Positions 8,503 to 16,831 of a DNA stretch of 58,704 nt are shown piece after piece; within the stretch, counting starts at the first letter, position 1, and every line of letters begins with the position of its first letter. The stretch covers positions 1 to 58,704 of the forward strand of contig CAZOLI010000018.1 of the NCBI GenBank assembly GCA_964580675.1, written 5' to 3'. This DNA comes from CAZOLI01 sp964580675. GTDB taxonomy: Bacteria > Planctomycetota > MHYJ01 > CAYXQY01. Both the position numbers and the translations under genes were made by a program. The notes beneath the pieces were generated by a model, which worked only from the letters and a program-made list of their open reading frames with translations, was not told the DNA's origin and did not search any database.

Positions 8503-8964
8503 CTACTCCGGCAGGTTTTCGTTCAGGCCATTTCGAATTTCCGTTTCCGAAATTTTATGTCCTTTCTTTTTCCACAGGATATCGTCCGTTGGTGAAAGAA
8601 GAACGATCCCGTGACGGCCCAGTTCGTACTTCCGGGGCTCCTTCGTTCCCCGCTCCGTGCTTGTTTTCACGAATTCCACGTTCATCCGGTCACTGTAATC
8701 GGACTTCAGCCCATTCACGATGGACTTCACCTTCCGGCAGAACTGTCAGCCCGGGATAACGTAGTAAACAAGTGTGGGCTGGTCGGTATCTTCTTTTTTC
8801 ACGTCTTCCGTTTTTCCCGGGGTTTCCTCCTTCTGAGATCTATCCGGTGATTTTGTGGACCTGGGATTGGACGGACCACAACCCACCGAGACCGACAGAA
8901 CGGACGCGACGAACAACAGAAGAAAGAACGAGGTGGAAAGACGATAGACGTTCTGTGCTGTCAT
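8503..8964 (-). CDS. thioredoxin-like lipoprotein, predicted selenoprotein (UxxC; TGA read as Sec73)
   Basis: One frame of 153 residues interrupted only by a TGA at 8746-8748. The ATG at 8964 follows GGAGAA at 9-base spacing. An N-terminal hydrophobic segment ends in SVSVGC, a somewhat atypical lipobox, followed by a Ser/Lys/Glu linker. Then comes LVYYVIPG-U-QFCRKV, where the TGA takes the place of the first Cys of CxxC. The neighbouring paralog (9025-9543) aligns without gaps on both sides of the TGA: LVFYTINGCPSCRDV, and later WKKSGHRISE against WKKKGHKISE here. Conservation after the stop argues strongly for recoding and against a decaying gene. A candidate SECIS hairpin follows the TGA. 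Likely role: envelope-anchored redox protein. Conventional calling would split this into two short hypothetical ORFs. Confidence 0.85.
8705..8748 (-). promoter_or_regulatory. candidate bacterial SECIS element after the in-frame UGA
   Basis: On the minus-strand RNA, UUC-U-GCC (bases 4-10 after UGA) pairs with GGC-U-GAA (bases 35-41) apart from one U-U mismatch. GGA (11-13) then continues the helix by pairing with UCC (22-24). This leaves an apical loop AGGUGAAG and a 10-base bulge on the 3' side. The loop carries GGU, as in the E. coli fdhF element. The distance from UGA to the loop (13 bases) is shorter than in fdhF (17 bases). The fold was found by eye. Confidence 0.5.
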
Positions 8965-9024
8965 TTGATTCGTTCTCCAGTAAACAACGTTCGACACCAA
9001 AACGAACAACGATATTCTGCTTCG

Positions 9025-9543
9025 TTACTTCGATTCCGATTCCTTCCCTTTTTCCTCTTCGTCGATGTGCTTTGCCAGAATTTGTTCCAGACGATGCTCC
9101 GAAATGCGGTGTCCGCTCTTTTTCCACATCACGTCTCCCCCGGTGGATCGAAGCACAAATCCGTGGGAGAAGTCGTATTTCTTCCTTGCCCTTCGACCCT
9201 GTTCGGACGAGACGTTCACAATTTGAATACGCAGTTCGCCCAGGTAATCGGGTCTTAATCGCAGGACCATTTCCTCCACGTCCCGACAGCTCGGACATCC
9301 GTTGATCGTGTAAAACACAAGTTCGGGGAGATCCTCACCATCGACCGGTTGCCTGCCATCGAAGTCCGGAATGGAGGGGGGGTTCTGTTCACCGTTTCCC
9401 GAAACCTCCTCGTTCCCGGCCGGGTTGGTTCCGGGCGAATCGGTACCGCTTCCGCAACCGGAGAACACGAAGAGACAGAGGGAAACAGACAGAATGCCCG
9501 CAACCCACACCGAATGTTTTCCGACCCGATAATGTCTGCTCAT
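9025..9543 (-). CDS. thioredoxin-like lipoprotein, Cys paralog of the selenoprotein
   Basis: 172 residues. The ATG at 9543 lies ~45 bases after a TATAAT box, which rules out the in-frame ATGs further upstream because they fall inside or before the promoter. A signal segment ends in LFVFSGC, a lipobox, so the protein is probably a lipoprotein facing the periplasm. After a Gly/Asn/Pro/Glu linker the thioredoxin-like part has ELVFYTINGCPSCRDVEE with Cys83 and Cys86, then GFVLRSTGG and WKKSGHRISEHRLEQIL. It lies 60 bases upstream of the selenoprotein gene on the same strand; the pair looks like a tandem duplication in which one copy uses Sec and the other Cys. Glutaredoxin-like disulfide chemistry is inferred. 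Confidence 0.82.
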   Translation of the reverse strand: MSRHYRVGKHSVWVAGILSVSLCLFVFSGCGSGTDSPGTNPAGNEEVSGNGEQNPPSIPDFDGRQPVDGEDLPELVFYTINGCPSCRDVEEMVLRLRPDYLGELRIQIVNVSSEQGRRARKKYDFSHGFVLRSTGGDVMWKKSGHRISEHRLEQILAKHIDEEEKGKESESK

Positions 9544-9586
9544 AATCCTTGCTTCGGCCAATGACCTTCGCTTGTTAGAAGGCATC

Positions 9587-9615
9587 ATTATAATCTTTGA
9601 ACAGGAATTTTTCAG
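9587..9615 (-). promoter_or_regulatory. sigma70-type promoter for the thioredoxin-like lipoprotein pair
   Basis: On the minus strand CTGAAA (9610-9615) and TATAAT (9587-9592) are separated by 17 bases. Transcription would start near 9580, some 35-40 bases before the chosen ATG at 9543. Confidence 0.6.
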
Positions 9616-9622
9616 GTGATAA

Positions 9623-9651
9623 TTGACCAATATAAAAAGAATTCTTAACAT
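9623..9651 (+). promoter_or_regulatory. sigma70-type promoter for the first cysteine desulfurase
   Basis: TTGACC (9623-9628), a 17-base AT-rich spacer, and TAACAT (9646-9651) on the plus strand. It is back to back with the promoter of the lipoprotein pair and would give a leader of about 140 bases before the gene at 9802. Confidence 0.45.
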
Positions 9652-9801
9652 GGATCAACCGGAAAGAATCGGACAATATCGACAAAACGACCAGGTTGCG
9701 CGAAGAACGGCCCAAAAATCGTATCCCTGGCAAACACGAAATATAACCAACCATCGGTTCCAAACCGGGACAGCGTAATCTCATCGTAACGGAGGTTTAG
9801 C

Positions 9802-10932
9802 ATGGGTGACGAAATCTACCTCGACAACAACGCCACCACCAAACCATACCCGGAAGTGCTTGAAGCCATGAAGCCTTTCTACGACCGGTTGTACGGGAAT
9901 CCGTCAAGCGTACACCAGAAGGGCAGAGAAGCAAAAGCGGCACTCGACGACGCGCGCCAGACGGTGGCCCGGCACCTGAATGCGCGATCACCGGCCGAGG
10001 TCGTCTTTGTTTCATGTGCCACCGAAGCAAATACTCTGGCCCTGCGGGGGTTTCTTGAAGATAGCGGGCCCGATACCCCTCACGTGGTCAGCACACGCAT
10101 TGAACACCCCTCCGTCCTGAACACGCTTGAGCACCTGGAACAGACAGAAGCCATCGAAGTGGACTGGGTTTCCCCGGATCAATCAGGATTCGTCTCCCCC
10201 GGAGATGTCGAGTCAAAACTTCGGGAAGACACGGAGCTGGTTTCCGTCATGACCGCCAACAACGAAGTCGGCACACTGCAGCCCGTTGACGAAATTTCAG
10301 CAATATGCCGGGATCAAAATATCGTTTTCCACACGGACGCCGTTCAGGCGATGGGGAAGATTCCCCTGGACGTACAGGATCCGGAGGTGGATCTGTTAAG
10401 TCTTTCGGCACACAAATTTCACGGCCCCCCGGGCATCGGCATTCTCTACCGGCGAAAGGAAATTGACCTCGCTCCGCAACTTCGCGGCGGTGGACAGGAA
10501 GGGGGCGTTCGAAGCGGCACGGAAGCGCCTCCCCTTGCCGCCGGTATCGCAAAAGCCGTTGAGCTCTCCGCCGAACGGCAGGCCCGGACCGCAGATAAAA
10601 CCACGACCCTCCGCGAAAAGCTCCTTCACGGTCTCCGGGACGTTTACGGGGACGACCTTCATCTTCTGACCCCGCTGGAGAACGCCCTTCCCAATACACT
10701 GAACGTGAGTATACCGGGTAGTGAATCCGATAAATTTCTGATGAAACTCGACTTAAAGAACATCTGTGTGTCGGCCGGCTCGGCCTGTCACTCCGGCGCA
10801 ATTGAAGTTTCCCATGTGCTGGAGGCCATGGACGTTCCGAAGAAGATCGCCGCCCGATCCGTCCGGTTCAGCCTTTCCGGCATGAACGACGAAGAAGACA
10901 TCGACGAAACAATTCGTGCACTTCGGGAGTAA
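9802..10932 (+). CDS. cysteine desulfurase, NifS/IscS family (class V aminotransferase)
   Basis: 376 residues. The ATG follows GGAGG at 9791-9795. The start IYLDNNATTKPYPEV is typical of NifS. The cofactor Lys is in SAHKFHGP (Lys205) and the catalytic Cys in SAGSACHSG (Cys329); HTDAVQAMGK and RSGTEAPPLAAG are also conserved. It takes sulfur from cysteine to form an enzyme persulfide for Fe-S clusters, tRNA thiolation or other uses; members of this family can also deliver selenium. It lies divergently from the selenoprotein/Cys-lipoprotein pair, and no IscU/IscA gene is adjacent. A second desulfurase is at 16832. Confidence 0.93.
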   Translation: MGDEIYLDNNATTKPYPEVLEAMKPFYDRLYGNPSSVHQKGREAKAALDDARQTVARHLNARSPAEVVFVSCATEANTLALRGFLEDSGPDTPHVVSTRIEHPSVLNTLEHLEQTEAIEVDWVSPDQSGFVSPGDVESKLREDTELVSVMTANNEVGTLQPVDEISAICRDQNIVFHTDAVQAMGKIPLDVQDPEVDLLSLSAHKFHGPPGIGILYRRKEIDLAPQLRGGGQEGGVRSGTEAPPLAAGIAKAVELSAERQARTADKTTTLREKLLHGLRDVYGDDLHLLTPLENALPNTLNVSIPGSESDKFLMKLDLKNICVSAGSACHSGAIEVSHVLEAMDVPKKIAARSVRFSLSGMNDEEDIDETIRALRE

Positions 10933-11039
10933 GACCGGCACCACCGGCAACGTTCGAACCGGAAAACTCACAACAACAGAGTGTCCGACCGATTCCCGCC
11001 GCTCCTGCATGTGACAACTTCTGGAGATCCTATCCGGCC

Positions 11040-12287
11040 ATGTCCGAACACGCCGCCAGACGAGTCCTCATCATTGTTGCCGGCGTCGGTTTACTGGTGC
11101 GATTTCTGCTCGTTATTTCCATACCGTCGTCCCCCCGTTTTCCGGACAGCCGGGAGTACGTAACCATTGCGGAGAACCTTCTGGAAAACGGCCGGTTTGA
11201 AAACAAGGACGGGGAAAAAGCAGCACGGACTCCGGTATATCCGATGGTTGTCGCCGCCACATTCTCGATCACCGGGCAACGGCCCGGAGCCGTACGGGCT
11301 CTGCAGTGTGTTATCGACACCCTGTCTATTCTTCTTCTGTTCCTGCTTGTTCTGGCGATTTCCGGATCAACCACTGCCGGACTGCTCGGCGCGTCTTTCT
11401 ACGCCGTCTACCCCTCGATTGTGTACATGTCCGGAACCATTCTTACGGAACCGCTGGTGATTTTCTTCTTACTTTCAGGGCTGGTTTCCCTGCTGAAGAT
11501 CCAAAGCGATCCCGAGGATGTATGGCCACCGCTGATATCCGGGGCATCCTTCGGAATGCTTGCCCTGACACATCCGTCCTACTTGCTCCTTCCCCCCGTA
11601 CTTTTTGTCGTATCCTGGGCGTTTTACCGGCAAAAAACACATGCCGGAACCTTCTGTCTTGTCGGTGTCCTTGCCTTTTTCATAATGCTATCCCCCTGGA
11701 TCCTGCGGAATCGGATGGTTCTTGGCGGGTTCGTTCCCGGTACCACAACGGCCGGCAAAGACCTTATCGAAGCATTCGGTCCCGGAGCCACAGGAGGTCC
11801 CCGCGGACGGACCATGGACCTTCCTCCTGTGCCGGCGTCCGGAGGTGAACTGGCACAGAACCGTTACCTGATCAGAAAAGGACTCCACCACATGTTCTCC
11901 GATCCGCTCCGGGCCCTCCGACTCGGTGCCATTAAATTCGCGCGAACCTGGTCACCTATCCCGAATTACGGACCGTTCCAAACCCCATGGTTTATCGTCC
12001 TCCTGGCCGGGCCTTACCTTTTCTGTCTTACTGGTGTCTATTTTTCCGTCCGGGGGAATCTTGTTCCGGAACGGCTCATATGGATTCTCATGGTGCCGAT
12101 TCTGTACGTGGCCGCCGTTCACGCTGTCTTTATTGGTTCCATTCGATACCGCATTCCGGTCATGCCTCTGCTCATTGGGCTTTCGGCAACCGGGTTCGTT
12201 ACCAGAAATTCGTTTCGTGGGATGTGTCGCACAATAACGACATGGATTCAGGAAAACAACGGATCCGACGGCGGCGAAAGCAAATAA
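11040..12287 (+). CDS. GT-C fold glycosyltransferase, family 39-like membrane protein
   Basis: 415 residues with many hydrophobic helices (about 9-12 by eye). The first TM helix is followed by a periplasmic loop with FPDSREYVTIAENLL, the acidic catalytic region expected in PMT/ArnT-type GT39 enzymes, and then ARTPVYP, another hallmark of that loop. Such enzymes use polyprenyl-phosphate sugars to glycosylate lipids or proteins on the outer face of the inner membrane. Acceptor and sugar cannot be told. The ATG at 11040 has a GGAG 14 bases upstream, a loose fit. It stands alone between the desulfurase and the methionine-related gene. Confidence 0.8.
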   Translation: MSEHAARRVLIIVAGVGLLVRFLLVISIPSSPRFPDSREYVTIAENLLENGRFENKDGEKAARTPVYPMVVAATFSITGQRPGAVRALQCVIDTLSILLLFLLVLAISGSTTAGLLGASFYAVYPSIVYMSGTILTEPLVIFFLLSGLVSLLKIQSDPEDVWPPLISGASFGMLALTHPSYLLLPPVLFVVSWAFYRQKTHAGTFCLVGVLAFFIMLSPWILRNRMVLGGFVPGTTTAGKDLIEAFGPGATGGPRGRTMDLPPVPASGGELAQNRYLIRKGLHHMFSDPLRALRLGAIKFARTWSPIPNYGPFQTPWFIVLLAGPYLFCLTGVYFSVRGNLVPERLIWILMVPILYVAAVHAVFIGSIRYRIPVMPLLIGLSATGFVTRNSFRGMCRTITTWIQENNGSDGGESK

Positions 12288-12791
12288 GTCCGCTGGAACC
12301 ACTCATTACGGATTTCCCGGCCTCTAACAGGCAAACCGTACCGAAGACAAAGACCGCTTCTCGCGACATTTTGCACGGATCTTAGGTTGAAAGATTTCCG
12401 GTGTTTCTTTACTCTACTACATGTTACTGTATTCTATTTGTCCTCTTTATTTTCATTTGGATAAGGTCGGTAGAAAACGTATTTCACGACAATATTTCCG
12501 TAAACGGGTCCATGCTGTCACCTGTGTGATCGGAACGTGTTCTGGGTGATGTCCACGTGATGCACATCAGCAGGGGGGATGAATCTGAATTGGCGGAGAA
12601 CACCATACCAGCAAAAACGCCCGGGCTGAAATTATCACACCTGGGGTGATGCCCGGTATGAGGTCCAGCCGGGAACGTTACATCTACCCTGTTCCGGCCG
12701 CACAGGAAACCGTTACACAGATCCGACAAACGGACAGCTGGACGGAGCGGGACGGTTTCTCTATCTCAGAATGACGGGAGAAACAACGACC
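12288..12791 (+). other. long intergenic leader upstream of the cystathionine enzyme gene
   Basis: 504 bases. The first ~200 are AT-rich and probably contain the promoter (for example around 12395-12440, no clean box pair seen). The second half is GC-rich and full of inverted and direct repeats, described separately. No convincing gene lies here on either strand. Confidence 0.55.
12511..12697 (+). promoter_or_regulatory. structured leader, candidate cis-regulatory RNA or operator array
   Basis: Hairpin A: CCGGGC (12621-12626) pairs with GCCCGG (12651-12656), and ATCAC (12634-12638) with GTGAT (12646-12650), leaving a 7-base bulge TGAAATT on the 5' arm. Hairpin B: CCGGGAAC (12669-12676) with GTTCCGG (12691-12697). 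Further upstream are TCACCTGTGTGA (12518-12529), GAACGTGTTC (12533-12542), and CTGGGTGATGTCC (12542-12554), the last nearly repeated as CTGGGGTGATGCCC (12641-12654). It lies directly before a transsulfuration/methionine gene. It does not match the SAM-I, SAM-II, SAH, cobalamin or T-box consensus as I know them. TCAC-N-GTGA repeats could alternatively be protein operators. Confidence 0.45.
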
Positions 12792-13940
12792 ATGGAATTT
12801 GAGACGAAAGCGATTCACGCCGGTGTGGAACCGGACCCGGCGACGGGTGCGGTCATGACGCCCGTGTATTTCACCACCACGTATGCACAGGACCGACCGG
12901 GGGAACACAGGGGTTACGAATACTCCCGCACGGGAAATCCAACTCGAACGGTCATGGAGGAAAACCTTGCTTCTCTGGAACATGCCGAATGGGGTCTCGG
13001 GTTTTCAAGCGGCTGTGGCGCAACAAACACCGTTCTGAACCTTCTTTCAGCGGGAGATCACGTCATTTCCGGGGATGACGTGTATGGGGGAACGTACCGG
13101 TTATTTGAGAATGTGTACGAAGATTATGACCTGTCCTTTTCGTACGTCGACACCACGGATCCACAGAACGTGTTCAACGAGATACGGGACAACACCCGAC
13201 TCGTGTGGCTCGAGTCACCAAGCAATCCGCTCCTGAAAATAACGGATCTCGCTGCTTTAACGGAACCGTTACAGGACGAAGAAATCATCACGGCCGTGGA
13301 CAACACGTTTGCCACGCCTTTTCTCCAGAACCCCCTTGAACTGGGCGCGGACCTCGTGGTGCATTCGACGACCAAGTACCTGGGCGGCCACTCCGACGTG
13401 GTCGGAGGAGCTATTGTGGGTAATGATCCCGAACTGAAGGAAAACCTGGCATACCATCAAAATGCCGTCGGGGCGACGCCGGGGCCGATGGATTGCTGGC
13501 TCGTGCTCCGGGGGACGAAAACCCTGGCACTCCGAATGGAACGTCACTGTCAGAACGCACGTGAGGTGTCGAACTTCCTGGATGAACATCCTTCCGTTCG
13601 TAACGTTTTTTATCCCGGTCTGGAATCTCATCCCGATCACGACATCGCCCGCAAACAGATGGCGGATTTTGGCGGCATGGTTTCCTTCGAACTGGATGCC
13701 TCTCTGGACGCATCGGAATCCATGGTCTCCTCAACGGAAATCTTCACGCTGGCGGAAAGTCTCGGGGGCGTTGAGTCCCTGATTGAACATCCGGCCAGCA
13801 TGACCCATGCGTCCATCCCCCGGGAGAAACGCCTCGAAATCGGACTGACCGACGGACTGGTCCGGCTCTCCGTTGGCGTGGAGAGCAGTCGGGACCTCAT
13901 CAACGACCTCGAAACAGCCATAAACGAATCTCTTTCATAA
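12792..13940 (+). CDS. Cys/Met metabolism PLP enzyme (cystathionine gamma-synthase / gamma-lyase type)
   Basis: 382 residues from ATG 12792 (MEFETKAIHAGVEPD), preceded by GGGAG at 12-base spacing; an ATG 21 bases earlier has no ribosome site. GYEYSRTGNPTR, FSSGCGATNTVL, VWLESPSNPLL, DNTFATP and the cofactor-lysine motif STTKYLGGHSDV (Lys195) define the MetB/MetC/MGL family. The near full-length match and EHPASMTHASIP point to gamma-synthase or gamma-lyase rather than beta-lyase. It either makes cystathionine from an activated homoserine and cysteine, or cleaves it. A structured leader precedes it. It is cytosolic. Confidence 0.92.
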   Translation: MEFETKAIHAGVEPDPATGAVMTPVYFTTTYAQDRPGEHRGYEYSRTGNPTRTVMEENLASLEHAEWGLGFSSGCGATNTVLNLLSAGDHVISGDDVYGGTYRLFENVYEDYDLSFSYVDTTDPQNVFNEIRDNTRLVWLESPSNPLLKITDLAALTEPLQDEEIITAVDNTFATPFLQNPLELGADLVVHSTTKYLGGHSDVVGGAIVGNDPELKENLAYHQNAVGATPGPMDCWLVLRGTKTLALRMERHCQNAREVSNFLDEHPSVRNVFYPGLESHPDHDIARKQMADFGGMVSFELDASLDASESMVSSTEIFTLAESLGGVESLIEHPASMTHASIPREKRLEIGLTDGLVRLSVGVESSRDLINDLETAINESLS

Positions 13941-13963
13941 CACCGTTTTTTCGTTCATCCCGA

Positions 13964-16816
13964 ATGGTTGATTCAGCCGAACATTTCGGAGAGACCCCCG
14001 GAGGAGACCTTCCGTTTGAAGAGCAGTTCGAAGGGGATTGCCCTTCCTGCGGGGCGACGCTACAGTTTGATATCATCCTTGATCTGTTTCGGAAGAAGTG
14101 CCGGAGCTGCGGGAAGTTTCCCATCCTTTATTTCTGGGGCAAAAAGAAAGGGCCCCACCTGACGGAAGACGTGGCCTATATGCTGTACGAAGAAAACCTT
14201 CTTTCCGAGAACGATCTCGAAAACGCGCTGCAGACCAAAAAGCAGACCGCTCATGTGCCCTTTGTGGAATTTCTTCTGTCGATTCAATACGTCACGTCCG
14301 GAGAACTGGAAGAGCTTGCGCGGAAGGTCGTTCCGGAGGAATGGATTGAAGGAATAGAACATCCTCAAAAACTGGAGGGAGAGAAGGCCGACGAGGCCAG
14401 GAAGGAGCCGCTTTCCCGTCATGAACTGGACGCGTTATTTATGCTGATCGACCAGGTCGTCTCCGGTTACGGGTACCCGTTCACCCGCATTCGATCACAG
14501 AAGTTAGAGCTGATCCTGAGAGGGCTCGGGGCGGACCTCACGGCCGGTGAGATCCGGACACGAATCGGCGAAATGATCATGAACCCGGGGAACTTTCCGG
14601 AGGAGCATACGGAGGAAGCACTGGCGAACTCGTTCTGTCGACAGTTTGAACTTCACTCACCGGACGAATTTGATCCGGCGGAAGCAAAGAAATGCGCCGA
14701 GGAGGTCGACGCCGAGGACGCGCGCGCCGGGTTTTTCGTGCCGGCCCGGAAGGAGGATGATATTCTCCAGCTGGCTATACCGGGTCACCTGATCGCCTTC
14801 GGGTTCGGCGCACTGTTCGATCTCTCAACACCGGCCGAGATCAGGGAGGCGCTCCAGATTCCCCTGTCCTTTTCCGTTCTTCCGGCCAAAACGATACACG
14901 ATCAAATTGATGAGCTCTACGGGTCCGCACCGGAGGTCAACTTCGCGGATCTCAATGAACTGCTCCGTCACATTAACAGTGATGTGCGGGAAGAACTTTC
15001 CGAACGGATGGACACGGAATCCCTGAATACCTCCCTTGACGCCGAATCCGGGACAGAATCAACTCCTCTTCCCCGGATTCGATCCATTTTTGACGCCGGA
15101 ACCATTTCAGGAGCCGAACCGGAGCAGGCCACGTCGCCGGTACACCCGGACACCATCAATACCTGGATATACCACCCGGACGCCGATCGGGTTCTTCCCG
15201 ATGTCATCACACGTGACGAACTGGACATGCTCAGTATCTGGGTTGAGAACCAGTATCGAAAACCGGACCTCGATCTGGACCTCCCCCCCGAAGTGCCGGA
15301 GGTCGATGAACAACACTGTGAAATCCTTTACCGGGCCTGCAAACAACTACAGGAAAACGAAGAGATCAGTCCGGACGCCCTGGGAATTACGGAAGAGGTT
15401 CTGAATCTTGTTCCGCGCACAATTGCCGGCACATACCGATCGGTGCCCATCTCCGGAGCGGGTGATTACTTATGGATCGTGATGAACGATCCGGAGAATC
15501 GACAGAAGCGAAAAGAAATTGCCCTGCTGTGCGGATCACCGGTTATTGTTCTTCCCGGCACCACGACGGGCATCCTCGAAGTTCTCGTCCGTGATTACGG
15601 ATTCGACACCTTTGCGGGAGGAGGGGAAACTACCGGATACGAACAACCTGCGCTGGAGGAGACCCCTGAAGAAGAACACGCCAGAACGGATTCGCCGGAT
15701 CCGGAACTCCTTCGTCTCCTGCCCGAGCGAATCGCAGAAGAACTGCGGGTGGTTCCGGTGGAAGAACAACCCGATCGGATCATCGTCGCCTGTGAGACCA
15801 TACCGGATTTTCTGGAAACGGAAATTCTGCAGGCCATCCTCCAGAAAAAAGTGGAATTTCGGAAAACCGAAGCAGAACAAGTTGAAGACCTCCTCTCCGG
15901 ATATGAATCCAGCGGGCCGGACGTCCAAAGCGTCCCATCCGAAAAAACCAATGGCCACTCCCAGAAATCAAACGGTCATGACCTTGAACTGGAAACGGAA
16001 CCGCTAAAGCTTGACGAGAAGGAAGTCGCTCAGCAACTGATCGATCGCATCGAAAGCAAGAAAACATCCGGACATAACGTCGAGATCGTCACCGATCAGG
16101 AAACGATTAAGAAGGACAAATTCATCTATACGGAAGAAGGCGAAATACGGGTGCGGAACGAACCGTTTGCCGTAGAAAAATGGCCCACTGCTCTGTCCCG
16201 GCTGTTTCCGGCCATTCCCATTCGTCAATCGGATGGAGACCTCATTCTGATCTCCAGGTCACTTGAGCGGAAATGGCTTCTTGAGGCCATTCCGCTGTTC
16301 TCGGGATCAAACTGCCGGATATACATCGTCCCGGCTCCCGCTTACGAAACCATCGAGGAACAGAGGAAGGAACTTCAGGATGAAACGGAGGAAGCCGTGG
16401 AACAATCCACCAGTGGAGCGCTGGACCCTCAGAACCTCTCCGACGTTCACGGATCCTTCCGGGAAATGGCGGAATCCCGGGAACTCCAGCGCCTCTACCT
16501 TCTCCTTCTCTTCAAGATGCTGGAGGACAACGTCGATCTGCGAATTCGAATTCAGAATGCCAGGGCGAACATCGAAGAAATCGACGCGGAACAAGAGGCC
16601 GTTATCATGAACCTGGAGGGAGGATTTGTCTACGGCATACTGTATGGTTTGCTTCGGCTTTCGGGCATTGCGTATCCGGATCTGTACGGAGAAAACAGCC
16701 GTTCCCTTCAACTCCTGTACGGGGGACGTGAACGGAACCTTCAGATTGTAAAATCCTCAACGGAGCGGGGGGAGGAGCTCCTCTTAACCCAGTCCGAACC
16801 GAGCGGAAATGAGTAA
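13964..16816 (+). CDS. large protein with zinc ribbon and four tandem GspE-N/MshEN-like domains
   Basis: 950 residues, no transmembrane segments. Cys26, Cys29, Cys46 and Cys49 (CPSC ... CRSC) form an N-terminal zinc ribbon. Then comes a helical pair like the start of GspE/PilB proteins (LLSENDLENAL, YVTSGELEELARKVVP). Four segments resemble the T2SS-E N-terminal (MshEN) fold: a helix with a Pro-containing strand, a strand-rich middle and a final helix, at about residues 255-325, 482-555 (LVPRTIAGTYRSVPI ... VMNDPEN ... VIVLP), 581-650 (LLPERIAEELRVVPV), and 734-800 (LSRLFPAIPI). They are separated by acidic linkers. No ATPase domain follows. MshEN domains bind c-di-GMP in several assembly ATPases; binding here is unproven. 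No ribosome site is evident before the ATG. Confidence 0.6.
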   Translation: MVDSAEHFGETPGGDLPFEEQFEGDCPSCGATLQFDIILDLFRKKCRSCGKFPILYFWGKKKGPHLTEDVAYMLYEENLLSENDLENALQTKKQTAHVPFVEFLLSIQYVTSGELEELARKVVPEEWIEGIEHPQKLEGEKADEARKEPLSRHELDALFMLIDQVVSGYGYPFTRIRSQKLELILRGLGADLTAGEIRTRIGEMIMNPGNFPEEHTEEALANSFCRQFELHSPDEFDPAEAKKCAEEVDAEDARAGFFVPARKEDDILQLAIPGHLIAFGFGALFDLSTPAEIREALQIPLSFSVLPAKTIHDQIDELYGSAPEVNFADLNELLRHINSDVREELSERMDTESLNTSLDAESGTESTPLPRIRSIFDAGTISGAEPEQATSPVHPDTINTWIYHPDADRVLPDVITRDELDMLSIWVENQYRKPDLDLDLPPEVPEVDEQHCEILYRACKQLQENEEISPDALGITEEVLNLVPRTIAGTYRSVPISGAGDYLWIVMNDPENRQKRKEIALLCGSPVIVLPGTTTGILEVLVRDYGFDTFAGGGETTGYEQPALEETPEEEHARTDSPDPELLRLLPERIAEELRVVPVEEQPDRIIVACETIPDFLETEILQAILQKKVEFRKTEAEQVEDLLSGYESSGPDVQSVPSEKTNGHSQKSNGHDLELETEPLKLDEKEVAQQLIDRIESKKTSGHNVEIVTDQETIKKDKFIYTEEGEIRVRNEPFAVEKWPTALSRLFPAIPIRQSDGDLILISRSLERKWLLEAIPLFSGSNCRIYIVPAPAYETIEEQRKELQDETEEAVEQSTSGALDPQNLSDVHGSFREMAESRELQRLYLLLLFKMLEDNVDLRIRIQNARANIEEIDAEQEAVIMNLEGGFVYGILYGLLRLSGIAYPDLYGENSRSLQLLYGGRERNLQIVKSSTERGEELLLTQSEPSGNE

Positions 16817-16831
16817 TTGACACGGGGAAAC

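Noticed and set aside
9583..9651. Longer start for the Cys lipoprotein (ATG 9651 or 9585)
   Set aside because: These codons fall before or within the -10 box, and the lipoprotein signal fits the ATG at 9543.
12511..12697. SAM-I or cobalamin riboswitch before the cystathionine enzyme
   Set aside because: Conserved core sequences of those classes are absent; kept only as an unassigned structured leader.
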